Of a stretch of 5,058 bases of DNA, positions 1 to 5,058 are shown piece after piece. Source of the DNA: Sedimentisphaerales bacterium. Lineage in GTDB: Bacteria; Planctomycetota; Phycisphaerae; Sedimentisphaerales; SM23-30. The notes below the pieces were generated by a model, which saw only the letters and a program-made list of their open reading frames with translations, was not told the origin of the DNA and did no database searches. Every line of letters starts with the position of its first letter. The first letter of the stretch is position 1. The stretch covers positions 1 to 5,058 of the forward strand of contig JAFGDI010000370.1 in the NCBI GenBank assembly GCA_016932145.1, read 5' to 3'. The position numbers and the translations under genes were made by a program.

Positions 1-22
1 ATGATAAAACCAACGATAACAG

Positions 23-51
23 TTTAATATAAAGGATGTAAAAAATATAAC
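23..51 (+). promoter_or_regulatory. weak candidate promoter for the GGDEF/HD gene
   Basis: A TTTAAT at 23-28 and a TATAAC at 46-51 are separated by 17 bp, a sigma70-like arrangement with a poor -35. It is followed by a perfect 10-bp palindrome, CCGATATCGG (51-60), which would lie at the transcription start and could be an operator. The upstream sequence is cut off by the window edge, so the true promoter may lie outside. Low confidence. Confidence 0.2.
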
Positions 52-59
52 CGATATCG

Positions 60-64
60 GGTGA
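60..64 (+). promoter_or_regulatory. Shine-Dalgarno GGTGA that bears on the start choice
   Basis: GGTGA matches part of the anti-Shine-Dalgarno complement. It sits 7 nt before the ATG at 72 but only 1 nt before the ATG at 66. Spacing therefore favours the second ATG (residue 3 of the longer form) as the real start, giving an 819-residue protein. Confidence 0.45.
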
Positions 65-65
65 C

Positions 66-2531
66 ATGAAGATGTTTAAAATAAATAAAATCTTTGCTAT
101 TAGCCTGGAACTGGCCCTGATAGCCATGAGCGTAGCTTCTCTGGCAGTAACGCTGTGGCTTCTGCCGGGGCAGAAATTAAAAGAAAGTCAGTGGATAAAT
201 CAGCATGGTCGGGCCATTGCCGTACAATTTTCGCTGGCCCTGCAAACAGGAAAAGACAAGACAGTAGAGAACCTGATGAATATTTCACTGGAACAATATC
301 CGCAGTTAGGTTCTATTGCGATAAGATCAGAGGGCAGAACCTTAATGGCAACTGCCAACCACAACCAGTTATGGGACTCAAAAACGCAGCAAGAGAAGGC
401 ATTAACTAACCTTTCTTTCACAATATCAAGGTCTAAAGGCGCTCCCCTGGAACTACAACTGGCATACAAAACGCAAGATACCGTATGGTATAAGACAGAC
501 AACTTTATCGTAAGTGTATTAGTTCTGTTCGGAACTCTCATCATCTACTTGATGCTTATCAGGAAGATGTTGAAAAAAACATTACCTGAAAATGAATCTG
601 AAAGTTCAGAACGGGTCAATGAAATATTTAATACCATGGCAGAAGCAGTTGTAGTATTAGACAACGAAGAAAATATTATACTGGCAAATAATGAATTTCA
701 AAAATTAACCAGCAAGAGTTTTCCTGACCTGAAGGCATCACAGATTAATCGTCTTAACTGGCAGGATAAACCCGAGACCATGCCCTGGACCAAAGCAATA
801 AAAAATAAAGAGCTGGTCAAAGGTATTCAGATGACCATAGAAATGGTCTCAGGTGAAAAACGACTAGTGGTAGCAAATTCGACACCGGTTAAGGATAAAG
901 ATCAGAGTATAAATGGTGTTATGGTAACACTGAATGATATAACTGAAATCCACCTGCAAAATGAAAAAATAAAGGCAGCAATGGCTGAATTAAAAGAAAG
1001 CCATAAGAAGATCCAGGCACAAAATGCTGCGTTAAAGCAAATGTCAATGCAGGATCCTTTAACCGGCTGCCTGAACCGCAGAGCTTTTTTTGATATATTT
1101 GACACTGAATGGAGTGGGTCGAAAAGATATGGCTATGAGTTAAGCTGCTTTATGCTGGATATTGACTTTTTTAAAAAGATAAATGATAACCATGGCCATT
1201 CAGCCGGTGACGAAGTTTTGAAAGTAGTATCCGAACTTATAAGGAAAATGGTAAGAAAATCTGACCATGTATGCCGATACGGCGGAGAAGAGTTTTGCAT
1301 ACTATTACCTCATACTGATGTCGCATCCGCTGCTCTGGCGGCAGAAAAAATACGCCAGAAAGTAGAAGAAAGCTACCCCAGTGACATTAGAGTTACGATC
1401 TCAATTGGTATATCAGCAACCTGTTTTAATGCTAACTCACCTCAGGAGCTGATCGATCAGGCAGATAAAGCCTTATACTATTCCAAAGATACTGGTCGTA
1501 ATCGTTATACAAGTTGGGACAAGCTGCCGCCAGAAGAGATATTGTCACAAAATGGCAAACAGTCACAATCGCTAGTTCCAGATGATTCAGAAAGCTATAC
1601 ATACATTGAAATACCATTCCAGGCAGTAAATGCCCTGATCAATGCCCTGGAGCAGCGAGATGCCATGACAGGAATGCACTGCCGGCGAGTGGCTGACCTG
1701 TGTGTAGCTATAGCTCGTGGCTTAATGGGACAGGTTGACATCTATATTCTGGAAGTTGCCGCCCTGCTGCATGACATAGGCAAAATAAGTGTGCCGGACG
1801 AAATTCTGAATAAGAAAACGGCCTTAAGCGATGCTGAACTGGTAACCATGAGCTACCATCTCAGGCGAGGAGTTGAGATAATAGAAAATTCATTCCATTC
1901 AAGTGAGTTAACTGGAATATTAAAGTATAGAGGTGCATGGTATGGCGGCACACCAAATAAACCTGAAATACCAATCGGTGAAAATATACCACTGAGATCA
2001 CGGATCATTCATGCCGCTACAGCCTACGATTCTATGGTAACAGGTAGCTTGTACCGTCAGGCAAAGAGTATAGACGAGGCTTTAGCAGTTCTCAAAGAGA
2101 ATTCACCAGCTCAGTTTGACCCTCTGATTGTTGCCAGACTTACCGAGATAGTAACGGCTCGCAAAGAAGAACGAGAATACATGCTGCCAAATGAAAATGA
2201 AATCAAGGCATTAAGGATCGGTCTGGAAATCGAAAAACTGATCTGTGCTGCTGAGTCAGAAGACATGGCGCTCATGAACGATCTGGCAAAATCACTAGCC
2301 AAAGATGCAACCACATTAGAAATACCTGAATTAGCATATCCGGCGGCAGTATTGGGCGAGTCAATAGAAAAAGGGAAACACATGGCCGAATTGCTACCTT
2401 TAGTGATAGATATAATCTCAGAGTGCAATAAGCAGAATGAAAAGATAATATCTGACATTCTACAGGCAAATGCTTATAAAGAAATGGCAATCGAAAACCC
2501 AACGCCAGCCGAAAGCAATATCACCGACTAA
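66..2531 (+). CDS. membrane-anchored PAS-GGDEF diguanylate cyclase with a degenerate HD-GYP domain
   Basis: This is a predicted c-di-GMP signalling protein of 821 residues. A first membrane segment (about 9-33) and a second (about 146-165) bracket an extracytoplasmic sensor region of about 110 residues that I cannot classify. A PAS domain follows (about 182-295), then a short coiled coil, then a GGDEF domain (about 326-485). That domain has an intact GGEEF active site (406-410) and an RKSD (RxxD) inhibitory site (397-400) exactly five residues upstream, so it should make c-di-GMP with product feedback. An HD-GYP-like domain (about 520-690) keeps E529, H538, H569-D570, K573 and H598. The HHE triad is K620-Y621-R622, GYP is G-T-P (628-630), and the distal metal Asp is T652, so phosphodiesterase activity is doubtful. 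A helical tail (about 700-810) resembles an Hpt bundle without its His. ATG 72 may be the true start. It converges on trpR with a 3-bp gap. Confidence 0.9.
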   Translation: MKMFKINKIFAISLELALIAMSVASLAVTLWLLPGQKLKESQWINQHGRAIAVQFSLALQTGKDKTVENLMNISLEQYPQLGSIAIRSEGRTLMATANHNQLWDSKTQQEKALTNLSFTISRSKGAPLELQLAYKTQDTVWYKTDNFIVSVLVLFGTLIIYLMLIRKMLKKTLPENESESSERVNEIFNTMAEAVVVLDNEENIILANNEFQKLTSKSFPDLKASQINRLNWQDKPETMPWTKAIKNKELVKGIQMTIEMVSGEKRLVVANSTPVKDKDQSINGVMVTLNDITEIHLQNEKIKAAMAELKESHKKIQAQNAALKQMSMQDPLTGCLNRRAFFDIFDTEWSGSKRYGYELSCFMLDIDFFKKINDNHGHSAGDEVLKVVSELIRKMVRKSDHVCRYGGEEFCILLPHTDVASAALAAEKIRQKVEESYPSDIRVTISIGISATCFNANSPQELIDQADKALYYSKDTGRNRYTSWDKLPPEEILSQNGKQSQSLVPDDSESYTYIEIPFQAVNALINALEQRDAMTGMHCRRVADLCVAIARGLMGQVDIYILEVAALLHDIGKISVPDEILNKKTALSDAELVTMSYHLRRGVEIIENSFHSSELTGILKYRGAWYGGTPNKPEIPIGENIPLRSRIIHAATAYDSMVTGSLYRQAKSIDEALAVLKENSPAQFDPLIVARLTEIVTARKEEREYMLPNENEIKALRIGLEIEKLICAAESEDMALMNDLAKSLAKDATTLEIPELAYPAAVLGESIEKGKHMAELLPLVIDIISECNKQNEKIISDILQANAYKEMAIENPTPAESNITD

Positions 2532-2534
2532 AGG

Positions 2535-2834
2535 TTAATCTGGGGCTTTTTCTGTCAGATCTGCCAGATATCGGGCTACTACTGACTGTTTGTCCTTTAG
2601 TATCTTTGATCCTCGGGTGATCTTGCACAGGCTCAGGCCCAGTTCTTCGGCGATCTGTCGCTGGGAAACGCCGGCCTTGAGTCTCTTCATCAATTCCCAG
2701 CGCATGACGATATTGCTCATCTCCGATTCAGTGAGCATTTCGGCAAAGAAACGCGAGATATTAGCCGGGTCCGGCTCAGAGGCCAGAGCGAGGGTAATTT
2801 CCTGCTTTATCAGGGCTTGTTTTTCATTATCCAT
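2535..2834 (-). CDS. trpR: TrpR/YerC-family (Trp repressor-like) transcriptional regulator
   Basis: This small cytoplasmic DNA-binding protein of 99 residues is close to the 108 of E. coli TrpR. The C-terminal half carries the family signature: an MLTESE helix start (33-38), a conserved R45 (aligned with E. coli Arg54), and a helix-turn-helix at about 56-79 reading VSQRQIAEELG then KITRGS. TRGS at 73-76 matches the E. coli ITRGS recognition helix, and R74 aligns with Arg84. The N-terminal arm is shorter, and one residue is missing in the turn before the SQR. The position of E. coli Ser88, which contacts tryptophan, appears to be Ile78, so the co-repressor may bind differently or not be tryptophan. 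It has its own promoter and Shine-Dalgarno. No trp biosynthesis gene is in the window, and I found no clear TrpR operator palindrome, so target and autoregulation are open. The gene symbol is by family resemblance; a YerC-like regulator is the alternative. Confidence 0.82.
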   Translation of the reverse strand: MDNEKQALIKQEITLALASEPDPANISRFFAEMLTESEMSNIVMRWELMKRLKAGVSQRQIAEELGLSLCKITRGSKILKDKQSVVARYLADLTEKAPD

Positions 2835-2844
2835 AGTTCAATAT

Positions 2845-2851
2845 CTCCTTT
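2845..2851 (-). promoter_or_regulatory. strong Shine-Dalgarno for trpR
   Basis: On the minus strand this reads AAAGGAG, 10 nt before the ATG at 2834. It fixes the trpR start and rules out the overlapping plus-strand frame as the gene here. Confidence 0.8.
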
Positions 2852-2871
2852 AATACCAACTCTGCCCCCTG

Positions 2872-2899
2872 ATTATATCCAGATTTGGGCAACAGGCAA
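2872..2899 (-). promoter_or_regulatory. sigma70-type promoter of trpR
   Basis: On the minus strand a TTGCCT -35 (2894-2899) and a perfect TATAAT -10 (2872-2877) are spaced 16 bp apart. The predicted start is near 2865, giving a leader of about 30 nt that includes the Shine-Dalgarno. No tryptophan operator-like palindrome overlaps it that I can recognise. Confidence 0.6.
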
Positions 2900-2963
2900 T
2901 ACATAGATGTAAAAATCGTTTAAATTACCCTGACCACTGGCAGTTAAGGTAGTAAGATAAAAG

Positions 2964-2983
2964 GTAACCGTTCACACGGTTAC
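2964..2983. repeat. perfect 8-bp inverted repeat (GTAACCGT / ACGGTTAC)
   Basis: GTAACCGT (2964-2971), a TCAC loop, then ACGGTTAC (2976-2983). It is followed by a short tandem AGTAACA-AGTAACA (2984-2998). A related, less perfect hairpin containing GTGAACGGTT occurs at 4939-4955 near the other end of the window, so this appears to belong to an interspersed repeat family. There is no T-run after it, so it is not an intrinsic terminator. It could also be a regulator site upstream of the trpR promoter. Confidence 0.55.
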
Positions 2984-3006
2984 AGTAACAAGTAACAAGC
3001 ACGGTT

Positions 3007-3028
3007 AGCTTATTTCTTATTACTTCTT
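3007..3028 (-). repeat. left arm of a 22-bp inverted repeat flanking the carA segment
   Basis: The minus strand of this stretch matches 4956-4977 on the plus strand at 21 of 22 positions, starting AAGAAGTAATAAGA and ending ATAAGCT. The single mismatch is in the middle. Both copies lie close to a GTGAACGGTT hairpin, although the order of the two modules differs between copies. Confidence 0.6.
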
Positions 3029-3102
3029 CAAGATAATAAACGGGGAATTAACCTGGGAAAGGCTTATAATATTTAAGCATAAAAATAACTGGATATACCA
3101 TT

Positions 3103-3219
3103 TTACAATATAGCGGCACACCTGGCATAAACTCTGCCAATACAGATACTTACTGGAGATTTAGCCGCCGTCAGCTCCAATCCGGCATGCTCATAATTGG
3201 TTAAGATGTCGATCTGCAT
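3103..3219. other. GC-rich patch of nested inverted repeats in AT-rich spacer
   Basis: Stems visible here include GCGGC (3113-3117) with GCCGC (3164-3168), TGGCA (3123-3127) with TGCCA (3135-3139), and TGGAG (3154-3158) with CTCCA (3175-3179). The last pair competes with the first. The patch is richer in GC than the DNA on either side. A 38-codon minus-strand frame spans it (ATG at 3219, stop at 3103) without a Shine-Dalgarno. It may be a decayed gene fragment or a structured RNA; I cannot decide. Confidence 0.25.
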
Positions 3220-3229
3220 AATATTTTCA

Positions 3230-3258
3230 TTGATTAAATTTTAGCTATAAACTATTAT
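3230..3258 (+). promoter_or_regulatory. sigma70-type promoter of the carA leader
   Basis: TTGATT at 3230-3235 (4 of 6 consensus) and TATTAT at 3253-3258 (5 of 6) are separated by exactly 17 bp. The predicted start, near 3264-3265, falls on the first base of the long-range helix described for the leader. This promoter would give carA a 5' untranslated region of about 290 nt. Confidence 0.5.
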
Positions 3259-3263
3259 GTCTG

Positions 3264-3457
3264 GGCTGAAAACAGGTCATCTGGAACCGCTGTATGTGCG
3301 CGTACCGATGCCTTCAGTAACTGGTAGTACCAGAAAAAGTGAAGAACGACCAAACAGGTAAGAAGCCACAGGATAAAAAAAAGAAGAGTCTGAGTCGCCG
3401 AACTCAGACCCTCCAAGCCAGGCTGTAATCCGACAAGAAGTCGGATGACCCACAGCC
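3264..3457 (+). ncRNA. candidate structured leader RNA (possible cis-regulator) upstream of carA
   Basis: A closing helix pairs GGCTG (3264-3268) with CAGCC (3453-3457) and, in the same register, GGTCATC (3275-3281) with GATGACC (3444-3450). Inside it lie GTATG/CGTAC with a TGCG loop (3292-3305), a nested hairpin CTTCA...CTGGTA/TACCAG...TGAAG (3312-3344), GTCTGAGT/ACTCAGAC (3388-3409), and CCGAC/GTCGG (3430-3444). The 3' strand of the closing helix can instead form a local hairpin (GGCTGT plus ATCCGAC, 3421-3434, with 3440-3457), so two folds exclude each other. GC content is higher than in the flanks. I recognise no Rfam family, no PyrR-binding motif and no uridine-rich attenuator. It could be a carA-controlling element, a free small RNA or a dispersed repeat. 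Confidence 0.4.
3375..3414 (-). terminator. candidate intrinsic terminator on the minus strand
   Basis: Read on the minus strand, GGAGG plus GTCTGAGT (3414-3402) pairs across a TCGGCG loop with ACTCAGAC plus TCTTC (3395-3383). This makes 13 bp including two G-U pairs, and it runs directly into eight T (3382-3375). The G-U pairs would be C-A mismatches on the plus strand, so the extended stem makes sense only on the minus strand. It would end a short antisense or small RNA begun between 3460 and 3556, for which I see no good promoter. Confidence 0.42.
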
Positions 3458-3462
3458 AATTA

Positions 3463-3510
3463 AGCCTTAAACATCAAGGCTAGCAGTTATATCGACCATA
3501 ATTCGATATA
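3463..3510. repeat. two small inverted repeats between the structured segment and carA
   Basis: AGCCTT (3463-3468) pairs with AAGGCT (3476-3481). TATATCG (3488-3494) pairs with CGATATA (3504-3510). Neither is followed by a T-run on the plus strand, so neither is a classical attenuator. The second could be a protein-binding dyad. The remaining DNA up to the carA start is AT-rich with no other signal I recognise. Confidence 0.35.
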
Positions 3511-3556
3511 GATTGAATAAAGAAAATATTTTTTCGGACTTTGTGACTAAAAAACT

Positions 3557-4714
3557 ATGACCTCAAAGAAAATTGCAAAATTAGCATTAGAAGACGGAAC
3601 GATATTCACTGGTGTTAGTTTTGGAGCTGAAGGCACCAAACAGGCAGAAGTGGTATTTAACACCAGCATGACTGGTTATCAGGAAATATTAACTGACCCA
3701 AGTTATAGTGAACAGATAGTGACTATGACCTATCCGATGATAGGAAATTATGGTGTTTGCAGTGAAGATACAGAAAGCCGGAAAATACATGTTTCCGGCT
3801 TTATTGTGCGCGAACCCGCCACAGTTGTCAGTAATCACCGGTCAACAAGTTCCCTGGAAGAGTATCTCAAGACTAACGGCATAGTAGGCATAAGTGACAT
3901 AGACACCCGTGCCCTGACCCGCAAGTTGCGTATCAAAGGAGCGATGCGTGGCGTAATAAGTACAGAAGTACTGGATAATAAAGAACTTGTAGATATGGCC
4001 CGTTCTTATGCCGGTCTTGTCGGCCGCGACATAGTAAAAGATGTCTGTCGGGGCGAGAAATGTGACTGGCACGAAGGCTATAATTCTGAATTTTCCGGCC
4101 CACATGCCGAAAAACACAGCAAGAAGTATAATATTGTGGCTTTTGACTGCGGTCTGAAAGATAACATCAGCCGTAACCTCATAGAGGCCGGTTTCAATGT
4201 TACGATCATGCCAGCAAGTGCCAGTTTTGACGAAATAATGGCAGTCAGACCAGATGGCATATTTGTCAGTAACGGCCCTGGCGATCCAGAGCCGATCAAA
4301 TACACCATAGAGACTATCAAGAAGCTGATCGACAAGCACATACCCATGTTTGGTATCTGTCTGGGCTTACAGTTAATTGGTCAGGCCCTGGGCGGCAAGA
4401 CCTACAAGCTCAAGTTTGGCCACCGGGGCGGTAATCAGCCGGTTAAGAATCTCGACACCGGCAGAGTTGAGATCACCTCACAGAATCACGGGTTTGCCAT
4501 TGATATTGATTCTCTGAATAAAAATGACATTCGCGTAACACATATCAATCTGAATGACAACACCCTGGAAGGTTTTGCCCATAACCATCTGCCGCTGTTT
4601 GCCGTTCAGTACCACCCTGAGGCTTCTCCCGGCCCCCACGATGCCAACTACCTCTTCCACGAATTTTACAAGATGGTAAAGAGCGGTAAGGCATTAAAAA
4701 AGATAGGCGAGTAA
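3557..4714 (+). CDS. carA: carbamoyl-phosphate synthase small (glutaminase) subunit
   Basis: This subunit hydrolyses glutamine and passes ammonia to the large subunit CarB, which makes carbamoyl phosphate for pyrimidine and arginine synthesis in the cytoplasm. It has 385 residues, against 382 in E. coli. The N-terminal small-chain domain (about 6-150) carries FNTSMTGYQEILTDPSY (34-50) and GISDIDTRALTRKLR. The C-terminal class I glutamine amidotransferase domain (about 195-378) has NGPGDP (239-244), the nucleophile C268 in GICLG, GHRGGNQP (288-295), SQNHG (308-312) and the catalytic H353 and E355. All required residues are present. The residue after GICLG is Leu rather than the His common in CarA, as seen in some other amidotransferases. 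An in-frame stop at 3548 fixes the ATG at 3557. There is no clear Shine-Dalgarno. A long leader precedes it, a terminator follows, and carB is not adjacent. Confidence 0.97.
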   Translation: MTSKKIAKLALEDGTIFTGVSFGAEGTKQAEVVFNTSMTGYQEILTDPSYSEQIVTMTYPMIGNYGVCSEDTESRKIHVSGFIVREPATVVSNHRSTSSLEEYLKTNGIVGISDIDTRALTRKLRIKGAMRGVISTEVLDNKELVDMARSYAGLVGRDIVKDVCRGEKCDWHEGYNSEFSGPHAEKHSKKYNIVAFDCGLKDNISRNLIEAGFNVTIMPASASFDEIMAVRPDGIFVSNGPGDPEPIKYTIETIKKLIDKHIPMFGICLGLQLIGQALGGKTYKLKFGHRGGNQPVKNLDTGRVEITSQNHGFAIDIDSLNKNDIRVTHINLNDNTLEGFAHNHLPLFAVQYHPEASPGPHDANYLFHEFYKMVKSGKALKKIGE

Positions 4715-4744
4715 GACCAGCTACCCCTGCTTATATCAACAATC

Positions 4745-4781
4745 AAGGGAGGGAAAAATACTCTGATTACCCTCCTTTTTT
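4745..4781 (+). terminator. intrinsic terminator of carA
   Basis: AAGGGAGGG (4745-4753) pairs with CCCTCCTTT (4770-4778) with one G-U pair. The loop is 16 nt and a run of six T (4776-4781) overlaps the 3' arm. It lies 30 bp past the carA stop, so carA is probably transcribed alone. Confidence 0.8.
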
Positions 4782-4800
4782 AAGCATTGGCCAGGTTACC

Positions 4801-4868
4801 AAACCCCACCTCTACAGGTGGTGGTTTGCCTCCGGCAAAAGGTGTGCATACCCCACCTTCAACAGGTG
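4801..4868. repeat. cluster of three hairpins with a duplicated CCCCACCT-AGGTG unit
   Basis: The first stem is AAACC-CCACCT (4801-4811) with AGGTGG-T-GGTTT (4816-4827), with one bulged T. The second is TTTGCC (4825-4830) with GGCAAA (4834-4839), sharing the TTT with the first. The third is CACCT (4854-4858) with AGGTG (4864-4868). The first and third are imperfect copies of one unit about 47 bp apart, and a partial third copy, ATACCCCTCC, lies at 4872-4881. Such subterminal hairpins occur at ends of IS200/IS605-type elements, but no transposase gene or fragment is visible, so this may be only a chromosomal hairpin repeat. Confidence 0.5.
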
Positions 4869-4891
4869 TCAATACCCCTCCACATAATATA

Positions 4892-4910
4892 ATTAATATA
4901 AAGTATTAAT
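4892..4910. repeat. AT-only inverted repeat (ATTAATA / TATTAAT)
   Basis: Seven base pairs around a TAAAG loop. It is composed almost wholly of A and T, so it may be chance in this AT-rich stretch. It separates the hairpin cluster from the right arm of the flanking inverted repeat. Confidence 0.3.
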
Positions 4911-4938
4911 GTAAATAAAAGCACACATTCTTTTTTCG

Positions 4939-4977
4939 TAACAGTGAACGGTTGCAAGAAGTAATAAGATATAAGCT
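4939..4977 (+). repeat. right arm of the inverted repeat flanking the carA segment, with its hairpin
   Basis: A small hairpin GTAAC/GTTGC (4939-4955, enclosing AGTGAACG) is followed at once by the 22-bp block at 4956-4977. That block matches the minus strand of 3007-3028 at 21 of 22 positions. The shared GTGAACGGTT core also appears on the minus strand of 2964-2983. The two modules are therefore present at both sites but in a different order. Confidence 0.55.
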
Positions 4978-4978
4978 C

Positions 4979-4991
4979 CCGCCTCAGGCGG
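4979..4991. repeat. short GC hairpin CCGCC-TCA-GGCGG
   Basis: A perfect 5-bp GC stem with a 3-nt loop sits two bases after the 22-bp repeat block. There is no T-run on either side, so it is not a terminator. It looks like a small repetitive palindrome. No convincing gene is visible from here to the window end. Confidence 0.4.
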
Positions 4992-5058
4992 ATCGCTGCA
5001 CGACCTGTTTTATAGCTCCGCAACTGATAAGAGTTAGCAAAATGACCAGTATTATCTG

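Noticed and set aside
2111..2458. 115-codon minus-strand frame inside the GGDEF/HD gene
   Set aside because: It is a serine-rich antisense shadow of the helical C-terminus, with no ribosome binding site or motif.
2544..2551. CTTTTTCT run just past the GGDEF/HD stop as a terminator
   Set aside because: No stem precedes the T-run, and it lies inside the trpR coding sequence.
2590..2853. 87-codon plus-strand frame opposite trpR
   Set aside because: It is antisense to trpR, which has family motifs, a Shine-Dalgarno and a promoter. The plus-strand frame has none.
3065..3070. Perfect TATAAT on the plus strand as a promoter
   Set aside because: The position 17 bp upstream is GGGGAA, with no -35 resemblance, and no gene follows directly.
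3277..3459. 60-codon minus-strand open frame across the carA leader
   Set aside because: It begins with TTG, has no Shine-Dalgarno, and its sequence is dominated by inverted repeats. The structure explains the openness better than coding does.
2835..3556. tRNA, rRNA or CRISPR array in the long spacer
   Set aside because: There is no cloverleaf, no rRNA core sequence, and no regularly spaced direct repeats of CRISPR size.
3842..4339. 165-codon minus-strand open frame inside carA
   Set aside because: It lies wholly within carA, whose full-length conserved protein accounts for the DNA. The antisense translation shows no recognisable family.
5042..5058. ATG ACC AGT ATT ATC at the window end as the start of a new gene
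   Set aside because: Only five codons are visible, with no good Shine-Dalgarno, and they do not resemble CarB or any other start I know.

Overview
The window looks like bacterial chromosome with moderately low GC and spacious intergenic regions. It contains three confident protein genes: a membrane-bound GGDEF/HD signalling protein (66-2531, +), a TrpR-family repressor (2535-2834, -) and carA, the small subunit of carbamoyl-phosphate synthetase (3557-4714, +). The CarA sequence style and the spacious AT-rich spacers make me think of the Planctomycetota/PVC group. That is an impression from memory, not a demonstrated assignment.

Layout. The signalling gene fills the left half and converges on trpR, with only 3 bp between their stop codons. 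trpR reads leftward from its own promoter (perfect TATAAT) and a strong Shine-Dalgarno. A 722-bp gene-free stretch (2835-3556) follows. It holds the trpR promoter, a perfect GTAACCGT hairpin, one arm of a 22-bp inverted repeat, a patch of GC-rich stems and a good sigma70-type promoter at 3230-3258. That promoter's predicted start coincides with the 5' edge of a roughly 194-nt structured segment (3264-3457) in front of carA. carA ends at a clear intrinsic terminator (4745-4781). The last 344 bp contain no convincing gene but are dense in small hairpin repeats, including the partner arm of the 22-bp inverted repeat, so the two arms bracket carA and its leader.

Function. The left gene probably makes c-di-GMP through an intact GGEEF site with an RxxD inhibitory site. 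Its HD-GYP-like domain has lost half of the metal ligands and the GYP signature, so it is more likely a sensor or scaffold than a phosphodiesterase. TrpR and CarA belong to amino-acid and pyrimidine/arginine metabolism, but nothing links them as an operon. carB is not adjacent.

The most interesting part is the carA leader. On the plus strand it can form a long-range closing helix starting at the predicted transcription start, or a mutually exclusive local hairpin, which is a switch-like arrangement. On the minus strand, part of the same DNA forms a 13-bp stem running directly into U8, which looks like a terminator. I cannot match this segment to any RNA family I know.
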